DNA of 64,000 nt from Seminavis robusta (lineage: Eukaryota > Bacillariophyta > Bacillariophyceae > Naviculales > Naviculaceae): assembly GCA_903772945.1 (NCBI GenBank), contig CAICTM010000071.1:1-64000 (forward strand). The letters are read 5' to 3'. Made by a program: the position numbers and the translations under genes. Positions within the stretch are counted from its first letter, which is position 1, and each line of letters begins with the position of its first letter. The notes beneath the pieces are model-generated. The model searched no databases. It was not told the origin of the DNA and saw only the letters and a program-made list of their open reading frames with translations. Positions 19,471 to 29,431 of this stretch are shown here, one piece after another.

Positions 19471-21954
19471 CTATATCCTAACCTCCCTCCTCCCGTGATC
19501 ATCCGTGGTCCCGCTCATTTGCCAGTAAGGATCAAAGAATCCTTCCACTCCAATCCGGAAATCCATCGAGACGCGTGTCTTGTCGCTGTCATTTCGATTG
19601 ACAAAGTGACGACAGGAAGATCCATGGAACGAGATGATCTCTCCCCGGTGACACAAAATGGCACGAAAATCCCCCTTTTGAAATTTGGATTCGCAAAACA
19701 AATCTACTTGATTCAAGTTGCGATCCGTCAGTGGGAGCCAGAAATTCAGTTCGCCATTCTGATGTCCGTACTCGCCATCGTGGTGTGGTTTGACACCCGC
19801 ACGTCCCGGTCCGGGTTGAATCCTCAGTGTGGGCGGTCGTTGAATGTAAAAGCTCAATGGCGTGTCTTGCTTTGCCGCCCCCGCCGCCACGAGTCGCTGC
19901 TTGACATGCGGCAGTACCACTTCTTCGACCAGTCTGTCAAAAATCTCCAAAAAGTTGGCATCCGCTGCCACGGCATCCGACATGTACGCTTGTGCCGATT
20001 CGCAGCACCCCCCGTTGACTTTTCGATGCAACGTGTTGGGTGGCAGGACAAAGTCTTCCAGACTATTATTGTCATTGTCATTACGAAAGGATCCCACCAT
20101 GTCAGGATCCAATCGTTTCAACAATTCGGTGAATGCTTGGCGCAGATTGTAGGTTTGTTCATTGTAGCGAAAGACTACTTCCTGGCACATGGAATCCGGC
20201 AAGAAGGTAGTGTTGGTGTTCTGTCCCTTTTTGTCTTTTGGATTAGGATTTTGTTTGCGATGTTTAGGATTGGCCTTGACTCGATGCGCGGACGACCGTA
20301 GTGTGGCAATTCCCGATCGATACTTGACGTCTGACAAATCCTCATTGTCGCCATCGGTAATTTGTGTCAATGCCTTGACTTGTTCCACGGAAGTGCATGT
20401 GCGTGGTTTGTCGTTGTTATTGTTATTGGTGGAGGAGTCTCCAGCATGAGTGGCTGTTGTATCCTTGGATGGATTGTTGCCTAGAGTATCTGCACCCGAC
20501 GAGGGCGCTGTTGTAGAACCATCCATCGCGCTGTTATTGTTGTTGGTCAGTGGCGGTATTATCCTCAATACGGCCTTGTGATTGTTGGGTACCGTGTACA
20601 TGATTCCCGTTTTGGGGTCGACGACACCCCCTTCGTATTTGGACATGAGTCGAAAGGGCCGTGGTAATTTCCACGTCGTCACTCTGTTATTACATGCATC
20701 GTGTGAAGAACAATCAATTCGCAGCACGGATTCTCCCGAGAGTGGAATCCCATAGACGGATTGATCTGGATGACACATGACTCCATTTTGCCATTTGTTT
20801 TGACAAATGCGTTCCATATGCGTGTCGTAGAGATTGGGTCCGACTGTTTGAACCGTTTGGGTTTGTGTGTTTATTTGCAAGACGTGTTCACTCCCGGATG
20901 GAAAACAATAGACATGTCCATCGGGTCCGGCCAATGCCCCCAAATACTTGTATTTGTGATCGGTGCGATGTCGTCCCGTTTGAAGCACGTCGGACGATCC
21001 CAGTTGAAACAACGTGGGTGTATCTCCCGGTTGAATACAGAGGACGGTATCGGCATTGGCCGGTACCGAGACAATAATGCCATTGGCGGCGGCCGCGGCA
21101 CCATGCCATTTGTGTCCTTGTGTTCCCAAATCTCCATGGGTCGTAATATGGTCGGCATTTAATATGCGCAAGACATGCGCGGCATTGTGAGGAATGCCAT
21201 AAATGGCGCCATCTGTTTTCCCGACGATGCCTCCATAAAATTTGTATTTGCCCTCTAATGTAGGCCCGACAAATTGACATTCGTCGGTGGTAGGATCAAT
21301 GCGGAGAACATGCCAGGCAGATTGTGGAATGACGTAAATGCATCCATCGTGGGGACTGACGGCGCCACCGTGGTATTTCCAGAGCATGTGCCGTTGTTCG
21401 TGTGCCGTTTTTGCGGCGTAGCCATTTTGGCTCGAATAAAACGTGTCATACGGCAATGGTAGTTCGGTCACTTGCTGTGTGGGGACATGAATCCGCAATA
21501 CCGTTCCTCGATTGCAGGGCAATCCGTAAATGACATCTCCCACGACAATGCCGCGGAGCCACTTGTATTTGCCCGGAAACGAGGGTCCCATCGGAAACAC
21601 TTTATCTTGATCGTTGGTAGGATCAATGACCAAGACACGATGCGCGTGTCCTGGAATACAGTAAATGCGACCATCGGATCCAAATTCGGCTCCCAAATAG
21701 AGCGATTGACCCGTGAGAGGATGCGACGAATAGAGATATGTCAATCGAGGTCCTCCTTGCGATCGATAGTCGACGTCATCTACGGGATGATCCTTTTCAT
21801 TGTAGTAATCGTCCTTGTCATTTTGAACCGAATAGATTTGGGCTTTGTTGGACGGATACTCCGTGGGGGGAGTACTGGTACCAGTACTAGTAGTAATACT
21901 AGCAGTGTTGGTGGGGTTGTTGTGGTCGTTGTGGTCGTTGGTAGATCTTGCCAT
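19471..21954 (-). CDS. Beta-propeller / 2-oxoglutarate Fe(II) dioxygenase fusion
   Basis: 827 residues from the ATG at 21954 (MARSTND); in-frame ATGs at 21993 and further upstream are possible but run into the promoter of the divergent gene. Residues about 50-510 hold at least eight repeats of the type YGIPHNAAHVLRIDP with a preceding K-Y-K-(W/F/Y)-x-G-G, suggesting a beta-propeller. After an Asn/Ser-rich linker (about 510-640) comes an oxygenase domain: HHDGEYGH provides His724-x-Asp726, His783 in SSCRHFVN is the distal ligand, and Arg794 in TRVSMDFRI fits 2-oxoglutarate binding. The latter domain resembles StrG/phytanoyl-type dioxygenases. I know no characterised protein with this domain pairing; substrate unknown. 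Confidence 0.8.
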   Translation of the reverse strand: MARSTNDHNDHNNPTNTASITTSTGTSTPPTEYPSNKAQIYSVQNDKDDYYNEKDHPVDDVDYRSQGGPRLTYLYSSHPLTGQSLYLGAEFGSDGRIYCIPGHAHRVLVIDPTNDQDKVFPMGPSFPGKYKWLRGIVVGDVIYGLPCNRGTVLRIHVPTQQVTELPLPYDTFYSSQNGYAAKTAHEQRHMLWKYHGGAVSPHDGCIYVIPQSAWHVLRIDPTTDECQFVGPTLEGKYKFYGGIVGKTDGAIYGIPHNAAHVLRILNADHITTHGDLGTQGHKWHGAAAAANGIIVSVPANADTVLCIQPGDTPTLFQLGSSDVLQTGRHRTDHKYKYLGALAGPDGHVYCFPSGSEHVLQINTQTQTVQTVGPNLYDTHMERICQNKWQNGVMCHPDQSVYGIPLSGESVLRIDCSSHDACNNRVTTWKLPRPFRLMSKYEGGVVDPKTGIMYTVPNNHKAVLRIIPPLTNNNNSAMDGSTTAPSSGADTLGNNPSKDTTATHAGDSSTNNNNNDKPRTCTSVEQVKALTQITDGDNEDLSDVKYRSGIATLRSSAHRVKANPKHRKQNPNPKDKKGQNTNTTFLPDSMCQEVVFRYNEQTYNLRQAFTELLKRLDPDMVGSFRNDNDNNSLEDFVLPPNTLHRKVNGGCCESAQAYMSDAVAADANFLEIFDRLVEEVVLPHVKQRLVAAGAAKQDTPLSFYIQRPPTLRIQPGPGRAGVKPHHDGEYGHQNGELNFWLPLTDRNLNQVDLFCESKFQKGDFRAILCHRGEIISFHGSSCRHFVNRNDSDKTRVSMDFRIGVEGFFDPYWQMSGTTDDHGRREVRI

Positions 21955-22050
21955 GGTCAACCAACACAGAAAAAATCTATGAAGGGGGACCATTGGATCT
22001 TTGCGGCTTTCCGCTTTGTGGATTTTCTTGGTCATCCAGTTTGGACGGTC

Positions 22051-22061
22051 GACAGCCAGAC
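22051..22061. promoter_or_regulatory. GACAGCCAGAC, variant of the TGACGGCCAGACG word
   Basis: Lies between the divergent starts at 21954 and 22180. It differs by one base from the core shared by the 12157 and 13765 sites; weak on its own. Confidence 0.25.
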
Positions 22062-22179
22062 AAAGAGACAGGGTGAACGCTGGACGCAGACAAGCTCCAA
22101 AGTCTTCAACTTGTACCGCGGTTTCTAACGGGAGGGCAATACAGTAACGCAGTGTTACGAAAGAACTTCGGATGCTGGC

Positions 22180-22851
22180 ATGGCAGCAGCAAAGCAAGAC
22201 CACGATTCCTGCAGTACTACAATGTCCATTGAGCGTACCACCGAATTGGCAAGGCTTCGACATAATAACAACAACAACAGCAATAGACACACCAACCACA
22301 ACAACACGACCATGACCAGTGCTCCCTACAAAGATAACGACGATCTAGGTTCGGATACCTCGAGCACCGGTTCCTCCAGTTCATCCGACGATAAACCATC
22401 CTCGCGGAATAGATCGAGTAGTGCCAGTGCTGCCACGTCTTCTCTCTTTGGACAGCAAAAACAACAGCAACAACATCAAGAATCATACCACGAAAACGAT
22501 GATGATTACGACGACGATCAAAAAGGATTGTTGTCCAATATGGTCGGCAGTCGAAAAGAACGAGGCTACTATGATGATAACTACGACGATGACATTGACG
22601 GCAGTAAGAAGCCAGAAGCCTCGCAAAAACAACAAAAACGACAACAACGACGCAAAGTGGCCGCCGGAGTTGCCGGAGCGGCGGCGGGATTGGTCATGCT
22701 AGGACCTTGTACGGCTGTAGCGGCAGGAGTTGCGGGAGCCTATCTCATTCGTCGATTTGATAAGAAAAAGCAACAAGAAGCCAAAGAAAATACCAACAGC
22801 AGCGAACACGAACTCGCATCCTTGATATCGCCTTCCAGAGCGGAAGTTTGA
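22180..22851 (+). CDS. Low-complexity protein with glycine-zipper membrane segment
   Basis: 223 residues from 22180, or 209 from an ATG at 22222 (MSIERTTELARLR) that has a better start context. The N-terminal two thirds are disordered: Asn-, Ser-, Gln- and Asp-rich tracts (NNNNNSN, GSSSSSDD, QQKQQQQHQ). A basic RRQQRRK-like stretch is followed by VAAGVAGAAAGLVMLGPC and TAVAAGVAGAYLIRRF, two Gly/Ala-zipper hydrophobic stretches that may form a hairpin or oligomerising membrane anchor. Family not recognised. Divergent from the propeller/dioxygenase gene, about 225 bp apart. Confidence 0.7.
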   Translation: MAAAKQDHDSCSTTMSIERTTELARLRHNNNNNSNRHTNHNNTTMTSAPYKDNDDLGSDTSSTGSSSSSDDKPSSRNRSSSASAATSSLFGQQKQQQQHQESYHENDDDYDDDQKGLLSNMVGSRKERGYYDDNYDDDIDGSKKPEASQKQQKRQQRRKVAAGVAGAAAGLVMLGPCTAVAAGVAGAYLIRRFDKKKQQEAKENTNSSEHELASLISPSRAEV

Positions 22852-25157
22852 GTAATGGAATGATCCCTGTGTAGGAATAGCGGCCCGGAAAACTATATAT
22901 GTTTGTCCCAGGCCAAGACGAATCGAATGATCACTCAACCAGAATCGTATTTTTTTTAAATGATGGACAATCCATTCCAAGCAATCCACATCGCAAGAGA
23001 ATAGGTAATCACAATTACTGCAGCAACAACAACAAATTAAATAATTGAATGCATGGCTGGTTATCTTCATACTTTAGCTAGCTACGGTAGCTATCCAACT
23101 CCGCACCCGTCCTCAACCTCCTTCATGCGGCTCCTTAGATAGATTGCCGTTATGGTACGGCACGGTTCAATGTCAGAGCTCCAAGTTGCTGGGGACCAAG
23201 GCAAGAGAGCTGGAGAGATGCAGGTGGTAGAGCCACCAGAAATTGGTTGTGCTTGATACCTTGTCATGATGAGGCTTCGAACCATATCGGGTTCACAAAC
23301 AAGCTCAGTGAATAGCTGTTAATCGAATGAATCAGGCCGAAGCTCACAGAACACCGTCTTGGCCATCACTTCCAGACGCCACTCCAGCCCTGTAAGTAAT
23401 ACTTCCTTCAAGACAGCTTCAGAATCACCGTTGTAAAGTGCTTTCTCCACTTCCCTGCTGAAAAAAGATGTGCGCCACTAGGATCATCTGGATTTCAAGT
23501 TAATTCAACCACGAGTTCACGCTCATTCCCTTTTCGATGTCAATCGCCTTGACAAAAGGAACAACTTCTCCGTCTTTGCTTGCTGAGCTTGTGAGCATGG
23601 CGTCCAATCTGTGGGTCACATACATCTTCGGGCAGCATGGTGTCTCTTGCCATTCTGCAGTTCTGCACTCCTGCAAACATTTATTTTACCCAGATGCGAC
23701 AGCACCTTTCCAGGCTCACCAGGTATGGTTCAGTGACGGAGCTTCAACAAGTTGCTGGAAAGCAAGGCAAGAGCTGGACAGATGCAATCGGGCGGGGCAC
23801 CACAATTGCCTCAACCTTGGCTGCATTTGCGTCATTGAGTCGGTTTGGTTGTTGGTTGGGAAACGCTGGCTTGGCTACATGTACCTGTGCCCAGTTTAGT
23901 ACCAATACCACACGCACACCTGTTGACTTTTTATAACGCCAGAGAGAGGCAACATGTTTGCTTTCACGACAAGGTCACTGCTTCTTGGGACAAATCTGCC
24001 ATCCAATCTGCGGTAGCAGAACATCAGCGAGAGATCCATGCAGATGACGTCAACTTCAATGTTTATCCCGAAGATCCCGAGCTCTGCTGTAGACATAGAG
24101 CCAGTTCTGGCTGGAGCTAACTAGCTAGTGTACACTCTTTTCACTCACTGCTTGCATGCTGTGCATATTGGAGGCCAGGCAGGTTCTTTCTTCGTTGGTT
24201 CTTGGATGGCATCACCCAAGAATCAGAGAAGACTCTTCTGCTCCTTCAGCAGGTGGCTTGGCGACTGGGATGCAGCAACCCCCTGCGCCTAACTAGCTAG
24301 CTTCGTACTGGGGTTCCTAGCTTCTTACCGGAGACAGGCTGATCAGAGATAGTGCGTTGCTTCATCAGGGTTCCTTCTTTTCTCAACCATTCCTCTCCCT
24401 CAAGTTGTTACTCAGCTCTGGCAACCTTCCCTTGTTCCCGTTCCTCTCCCGAAAGTTCTGCTCTGGCAACCTTCCCGTCTTGCAAAACTTAGTTTGTCGT
24501 TGCACGCACATGATTCTGTCCATGGAGGTGAAGATCTTCGTTTGCGGTTTTGGTGCGGCCGAAGTTGGAGAGTGGGAGTTGGAATACATTGCTAGCTAGA
24601 CTATAATGGAAGTTCAAAGCGAAGCATACTACGTAAGAGGTTGCAGTTGATTATGAATCCTGCACGGTTTTGAATACGCTTTTTCCTACTCAGATGGCCA
24701 ATCAGTGCGCAAGGAAAGGGAAGGGTTGGCCGAGTGATCGGTCTGGGCAACAAAGGAGCCTCTTGGGCAGATGAGTGGCTCATCGATGCGTCGATGGAGC
24801 AATGAACTAGCTTGTGTGGATCTAGGTTGGCTGACAACTAACATCACCCCTGAAGGCAGTCACGGTACCTAGCAACCCAGGTCGAATTGAGCCACGCCCT
24901 GTGCTGTCACAGCGTTGAAAGATATGCATGCATTAGTGGTCAAGAAAGAGATGCATGTATTGTGGTCTACCGGTATGAAAAAACCTTTGCAGTTAAATAT
25001 ATTCTAGAGTTTATTAGTATGCTGTACAGTAGTAGTGGTGGAGTCAATCAAGCAAAAGAGTAGCTCGGCAGCAGAAAGGATTTGTGTGTCGCTTGGCCTT
25101 TTGGAGCGCAGCACTGGGTAGCCTCGCGGTTGCAATCCCCGTGCTTTCCTTACAAAC
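22852..25157. other. Gene-poor region with diverged duplicated fragments
   Basis: No intact gene. Two related stretches share GGTTCA...GAGCT-CAA..GTTGCTGG...GGCAAGAG (23164-23215 and 23728-23780), remnants of a duplication. A further local repeat (CTCTGGCAACCTTCCC) lies at 24416-24476. Confidence 0.5.
24390..24477. repeat. Imperfect direct repeat, unit about 48 bp
   Basis: TTCCTCTCCC...AAGTT followed by CTCTGGCAACCTTCCC occurs twice in succession. Confidence 0.6.
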
Positions 25158-25463
25158 TCATGCACATCGTGCATTCTGCGAAGTTGACCATTGGGGGGGT
25201 TGCTTGTTTTCCATGGTCCTTGCTTGATCTTGGTAGACTTGAAGCAGCATTTTCTCCTTTGAGCTCAAGGTTTTGATGAGTTCTGCTGGGGCAGAACCAT
25301 CCACAGATTTGCCATCCACAACAATGGAATATGACTGATGGAGTGGACTTTCAAACAACATTCCTTCCCTTTCTTCCATGTCTCTCATGAGCTGATCAAT
25401 GTCAACAAACTCCTCACTGTCAGTGTTGGTGTTGACTTTCTTGATGGAGACGTTGTTACCCAT
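25158..25463 (-). CDS. Small MGNNVS protein, paralogue A
   Basis: 101 residues from the ATG at 25463; the open frame continues upstream, but the paralogue at 28435 supports this start. The N terminus MGNNVSIKK fits an N-myristoylation signal (Gly2, Ser6, Lys7), which suggests membrane association. The middle is acidic (EEFVDIDQLMRDMEEREG), followed by SIVVDGKSVDG and LSSKEKMLLQVYQDQART, ending SQNARCA. No known family recognised. A paralogue lies 3 kb away on the opposite strand, with homology continuing about 50 bp past the stop codon. Confidence 0.75.
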   Translation of the reverse strand: MGNNVSIKKVNTNTDSEEFVDIDQLMRDMEEREGMLFESPLHQSYSIVVDGKSVDGSAPAELIKTLSSKEKMLLQVYQDQARTMENKQPPQWSTSQNARCA

Positions 25464-28434
25464 GATGTTCAGTGATTGCTTTGCTTTGCGTTGTGAATGT
25501 GTGTATTTGTGAATTTGTGAGGTTGCTTTCTCGAGGAAATAATTGTGAGCAAAAGGCATCAACTGATGCATTGGCCAGAGTTTTGCTCAGCTGCGATGAA
25601 GAACCGATGAAGGGGTGATCCAAGACAAGGTCGCTCCGAAACCAGCGAACCAACTGCCAAGAATGGACCAAACTGGATGCGACCAGTGGCCGGAACCATT
25701 TCGAACAGAAGCTGAAACAGCCAGTGGTTTTGAGAGCTGTTTTGAGACTCGGAAGTGAGTTTTTAAAAACATAGATCCCGCATCCCGCTGGTCAAAGTTG
25801 GAACTCGAGCGTGATGTTTTAAAACACAGGTGGGATCAAAGGAGAAGCCACACGTGATATTTGTTAATGGAGGTGAAGCTACTCGAGTCGGCAATTGTAG
25901 AAAACGAATTCTGAAGTGGTCATTCTACTCGAGTATGCTGGCATAAAGAACAAGGGCACAAGCAGTACTCATAGCTCGTAGACTACTACTGGAGTAGTAG
26001 TAGCTATTAATTATTAATAGTCGCAACAGGCTCTTTTACTCGCAACAGGCTCTTGCTACTGGCAGTAGGAGTAGCTACTGTAGCTCTACTGTAGTAGCTC
26101 AGCTACGGTATAATAGTAGCTAGCTTCTGTGCTTCTGTTACCGGTAGGTGATGCGCTGGAGCGGGTTTCCAAAGGAAGAATGAGTGACCGTCAGAAGTCG
26201 CAATCGAAAATGTCAATTCCAACAGCAACTTCGAGCTAGCTAGTACACTCCAAACTCAATAATAAGAAAGCTCTAACTGGGAGTCAGTACTCGAGCTTTC
26301 TTACCCAACTGCTCTATTTTGCTACTCGTTTTATTTCTAAGAAAACAAGCCAATTTCAGTATAGATGACTTTCTTACTAAGCTTCTATATCAAACAGGGT
26401 AGTGTTTGGTTACACCCAGTGCACCTGGGCCTTTGGGTCCAACTTGCTCAGGACTCTTGGGTCAAAAAGAGATGGTGATCACATTGTCTGCCGCGAGGCA
26501 GAAAATTTTGCAGTTTTAGGCACATGTTAGGAGAATTTTCATGGTCTCAGACTAGTATTATTTCTTGTGCTTTGAGGTATCAATACTGGGAGGTTTTCTT
26601 ACAAGTCTGTGATATTTCAGTATAAAAAGATTCTTATCTTTTTCTAAAATCTGAGTACTCGCTTTCTTATTTGGAGTTTCTTACCTTCAGGTTTGGAGTG
26701 TACTAGTATTATCTATTATTACCGTAGCTGGTACAAGCTGAAGATAGACTAGCTGCAGTAGTAGGTCCATCGATGATGAAGTACATGAGCTGTATGGTAC
26801 CAGGTAGATGGTACCGCTATGGTACTGACTACCAGTACTCAGATTAGATGATAGCTCGTGTGAGCTTAGCAATGCTCCAGTATCAGGGTACCGTATCAAG
26901 TACTACCACGCCATAAGCTACTCGTTACATTAGTCTACATCATGATATCATGATGTCCAAGTAAATAATGAGTTATAGTTTATCACCAGTGGTCGCCGCC
27001 ACCTGTATTCCTTCTTCTCCACCCTCCACTTCTTCAAGCTCAAGGGGCAAGTGATGGAGCATCCAGTACCAACTCTGCAGTACCCTGATATTGCCCTCTG
27101 CCCTGTTGGACAGGCCGTGCCGCCGGTGCCTTCTCTCTTCTCTACTAGCAGTCTGCCATGTCACTCCTGAAAGCTGCCCGCTACTCGCTCGCTCTGGCAG
27201 TCTGCCATGTCACTCCTGAAAAGCTACCCGCGCACTGTGCCTGCACCGGTACTTACTCATCAATGAAACCAAGTTAAGCGCCTCGCTCCTACCTCGAGCT
27301 TCTACCAAAGCTTTTCACCCACTTACCTTGGCTGGAGCCCGGGGCCCGGAGCGCCGCTACTACATACATGACGAAGTTTCAGTACTAGCTACTCTGTAAA
27401 AGTGCCAGAATTGCCACACTTAATCTACTAGCTAGCTAGATCATAGTAAGAGGTGGTCAGAAGTCAGAAGTCAAGCTATGAGACAGGATGTCTACGACCA
27501 ACCACTGTACAGCAACAAAGAACAGGGCAAAGCACGGAGCTCTTCCGGTGAGCCGTAAGTGAAAAAACCCAAGGCCTTCTCCTCAAAAGCTTCTTTTTTT
27601 ACTCTTTCTGGTGACCTTGCTCTGTGATCACGAGCGAAACTTCCTCTGCATAGGCACTCAACTGGCTGCCACCACCCGCTCATCCACCGCAGAAAGCTGG
27701 AGTGTTGGGGGGTGGAGTAATCCAGTGTCATCTAATGCCAACCATACAGTATCGTTGCCGGCTGTGGTACATGTACTGGACTGCTCCCCATCTCCAGCAG
27801 TCAGCCAGTCAATCATATTATCTCGAAATCGCTTGGTTGGCTCGCTGTGGTTGCCTAGCTAAAGCAACCACAAGCACCGGAGATGATCCAAGATCCTCTT
27901 CTGTGCGATTTGCGATGATGTGCTGGTTTCCTCCCCCACTACGGTACTACTGAGCCTAGCTAGTACGTAGCACCTGCATTGCTTTGGACGTGCAGCTTCG
28001 TCCAGCAAGTCGCAACTTGCAACTTTTGATGCGGCAGAAAGCTGCGGTACCGTCTTGGCCTTTTACAATGTTCGCTGGAATTGTGTTCCAGCTGACGAGT
28101 GTTTCTCGGAAGTAAGTTGGCCCCGTTTATTTGTTCTTTACTCCGTGTAGAAAACAACTTCACTGGCTTCTTGTTTGTCCTTACAGTACCTCTACAGTAA
28201 ATGCTGGATCTTCCCTGACTGCCCAGGATCCGGAACAGGAGGTTCTCGGAGATCCGAGAAGCGAAGTGAACCCCCGTGCTAGCGTGGGCTGCCGGTTCGA
28301 GAATGCTGGGCACCTCATTCGCTCCAGTAAAACTCTTTTCTGTTGTTGTTTTGAAAAGCTCACAAAAACAAATCTACAGTGCCCACAACATCACAAGACA
28401 ACACAAAACAGAAAGAAACCTACAACTAAACAAA
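25464..28434. other. Gene-poor region between inverted paralogues
   Basis: No gene supported. It is dominated by GTAGCTA/CTAGTA simple words (25975-26130), a 19-bp tandem TCGCAACAGGCTCTT-type repeat near 26030-26056, and a direct repeat GCAGTCTGCCATGTCACTCC at about 27149 and 27198. Confidence 0.5.
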
Positions 28435-28746
28435 ATGGGAAACAACGTATCCATCAAGAAAGTCAATGCCAATGGTGACAGTGATGATGAGTTTGTTGAC
28501 ATTGATCAACTCATGCGTGATGTAGAAAAAAGGGAAGGAAACTTCTTCGATCATCCACTCCTTGATTCCTCAGTGTCCATTGTGGTTGATGGAAAGTCTG
28601 TGGATGGCAACACACCTGCAGAATTCATCAACACCTTGAGCTCAAAGGAGAAAATGCTGCTTCAAGTCTACCAAGACCAAGCAAGGACCATCGAAAACAA
28701 GCATTCCCCCCAGCGGTCAACTTCGCAGAATGCACGATGTGCCTGA
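28435..28746 (+). CDS. Small MGNNVS protein, paralogue B
   Basis: 103 residues from the ATG at 28435 (context AACAAAATGG). It shares MGNNVSIKKVN, EFVDIDQLMRD, SIVVDGKSVDG, LSSKEKMLLQVYQDQART and the exact C terminus STSQNARCA with paralogue A. Differences concentrate at residues about 12-18 and 33-46 and keep the frame, including a one-residue acidic insertion (DSDDE for DSEE). Both copies are therefore likely still under protein-level constraint. Potential N-myristoylation at Gly2. No function can be assigned. Confidence 0.75.
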   Translation: MGNNVSIKKVNANGDSDDEFVDIDQLMRDVEKREGNFFDHPLLDSSVSIVVDGKSVDGNTPAEFINTLSSKEKMLLQVYQDQARTIENKHSPQRSTSQNARCA

Positions 28747-29431
28747 GTTTGCAAAGATTGCATGGGGTTGCTACCGCGAGAGACGACCAAACACAGCTAA
28801 AATACAGGCCGCCCCGCCCAAGAACAAACAATGAAGGGTTGGAAGGCCCCACCACCATACCGGCATCCCTGGTGGCTAGCAATGGGAAGAATAATACTGC
28901 CGCAACAAATAGAATATAATACACCACACCACTACTAAAAAATCTAGAGCTACATACATGTATCTAAAGGAAGAATAAATAAAGTTTAGACCATCACTTC
29001 CTTCCGAGGTTCTTTCTCACTATTTGCGACATCGGAAGTTCTGCGAGTTGCTTTTAGTTTCTGGCTCCAAGGTCTTTGGTACGTACGGCAGGGGTAGCCG
29101 CCCACTAAACGAACGACTAAGCAGGCCGAGAAACGCCAGCTTTCTCAACGATGTTTGGATGTTTTGTTTGGTGATCGTTCAATTGATGTCCGTGCTTGCA
29201 CGGAGGATTGATGTGGTATCGGGAGGCCTGGGCTCGTTTCCTCCTTCAGACTTGATGAACTAACTGGCTTATATCTTGGATCTTTACCCAGGACCCTTCA
29301 TCTCTTCAGGTGACGGAGTGATTTTTTGACACTCTTCACTCATCTTATCATCAGAAGGACCTTGGCATCACAATTACTGGTACTGTTGGATTTGGTAGAA
29401 GTATCGATACGTTTTCAAAAAACAAAGAAAG
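28747..29431. other. Intergenic, no gene seen
   Basis: 3' flank of the MGNNVS gene and upstream region of the dehydrogenase gene; only short open frames. Confidence 0.5.

Noticed and set aside
23537-24120. Overlapping short frames near 23.5-24.1 kb
   Set aside because: Share a diverged duplicated fragment with 23.16 kb, but no intact frame or known domain; kept only as a spacer note.
28290-28320. Possible tRNA around CCGGTTCGAG
   Set aside because: No matching D and anticodon arms in either direction.
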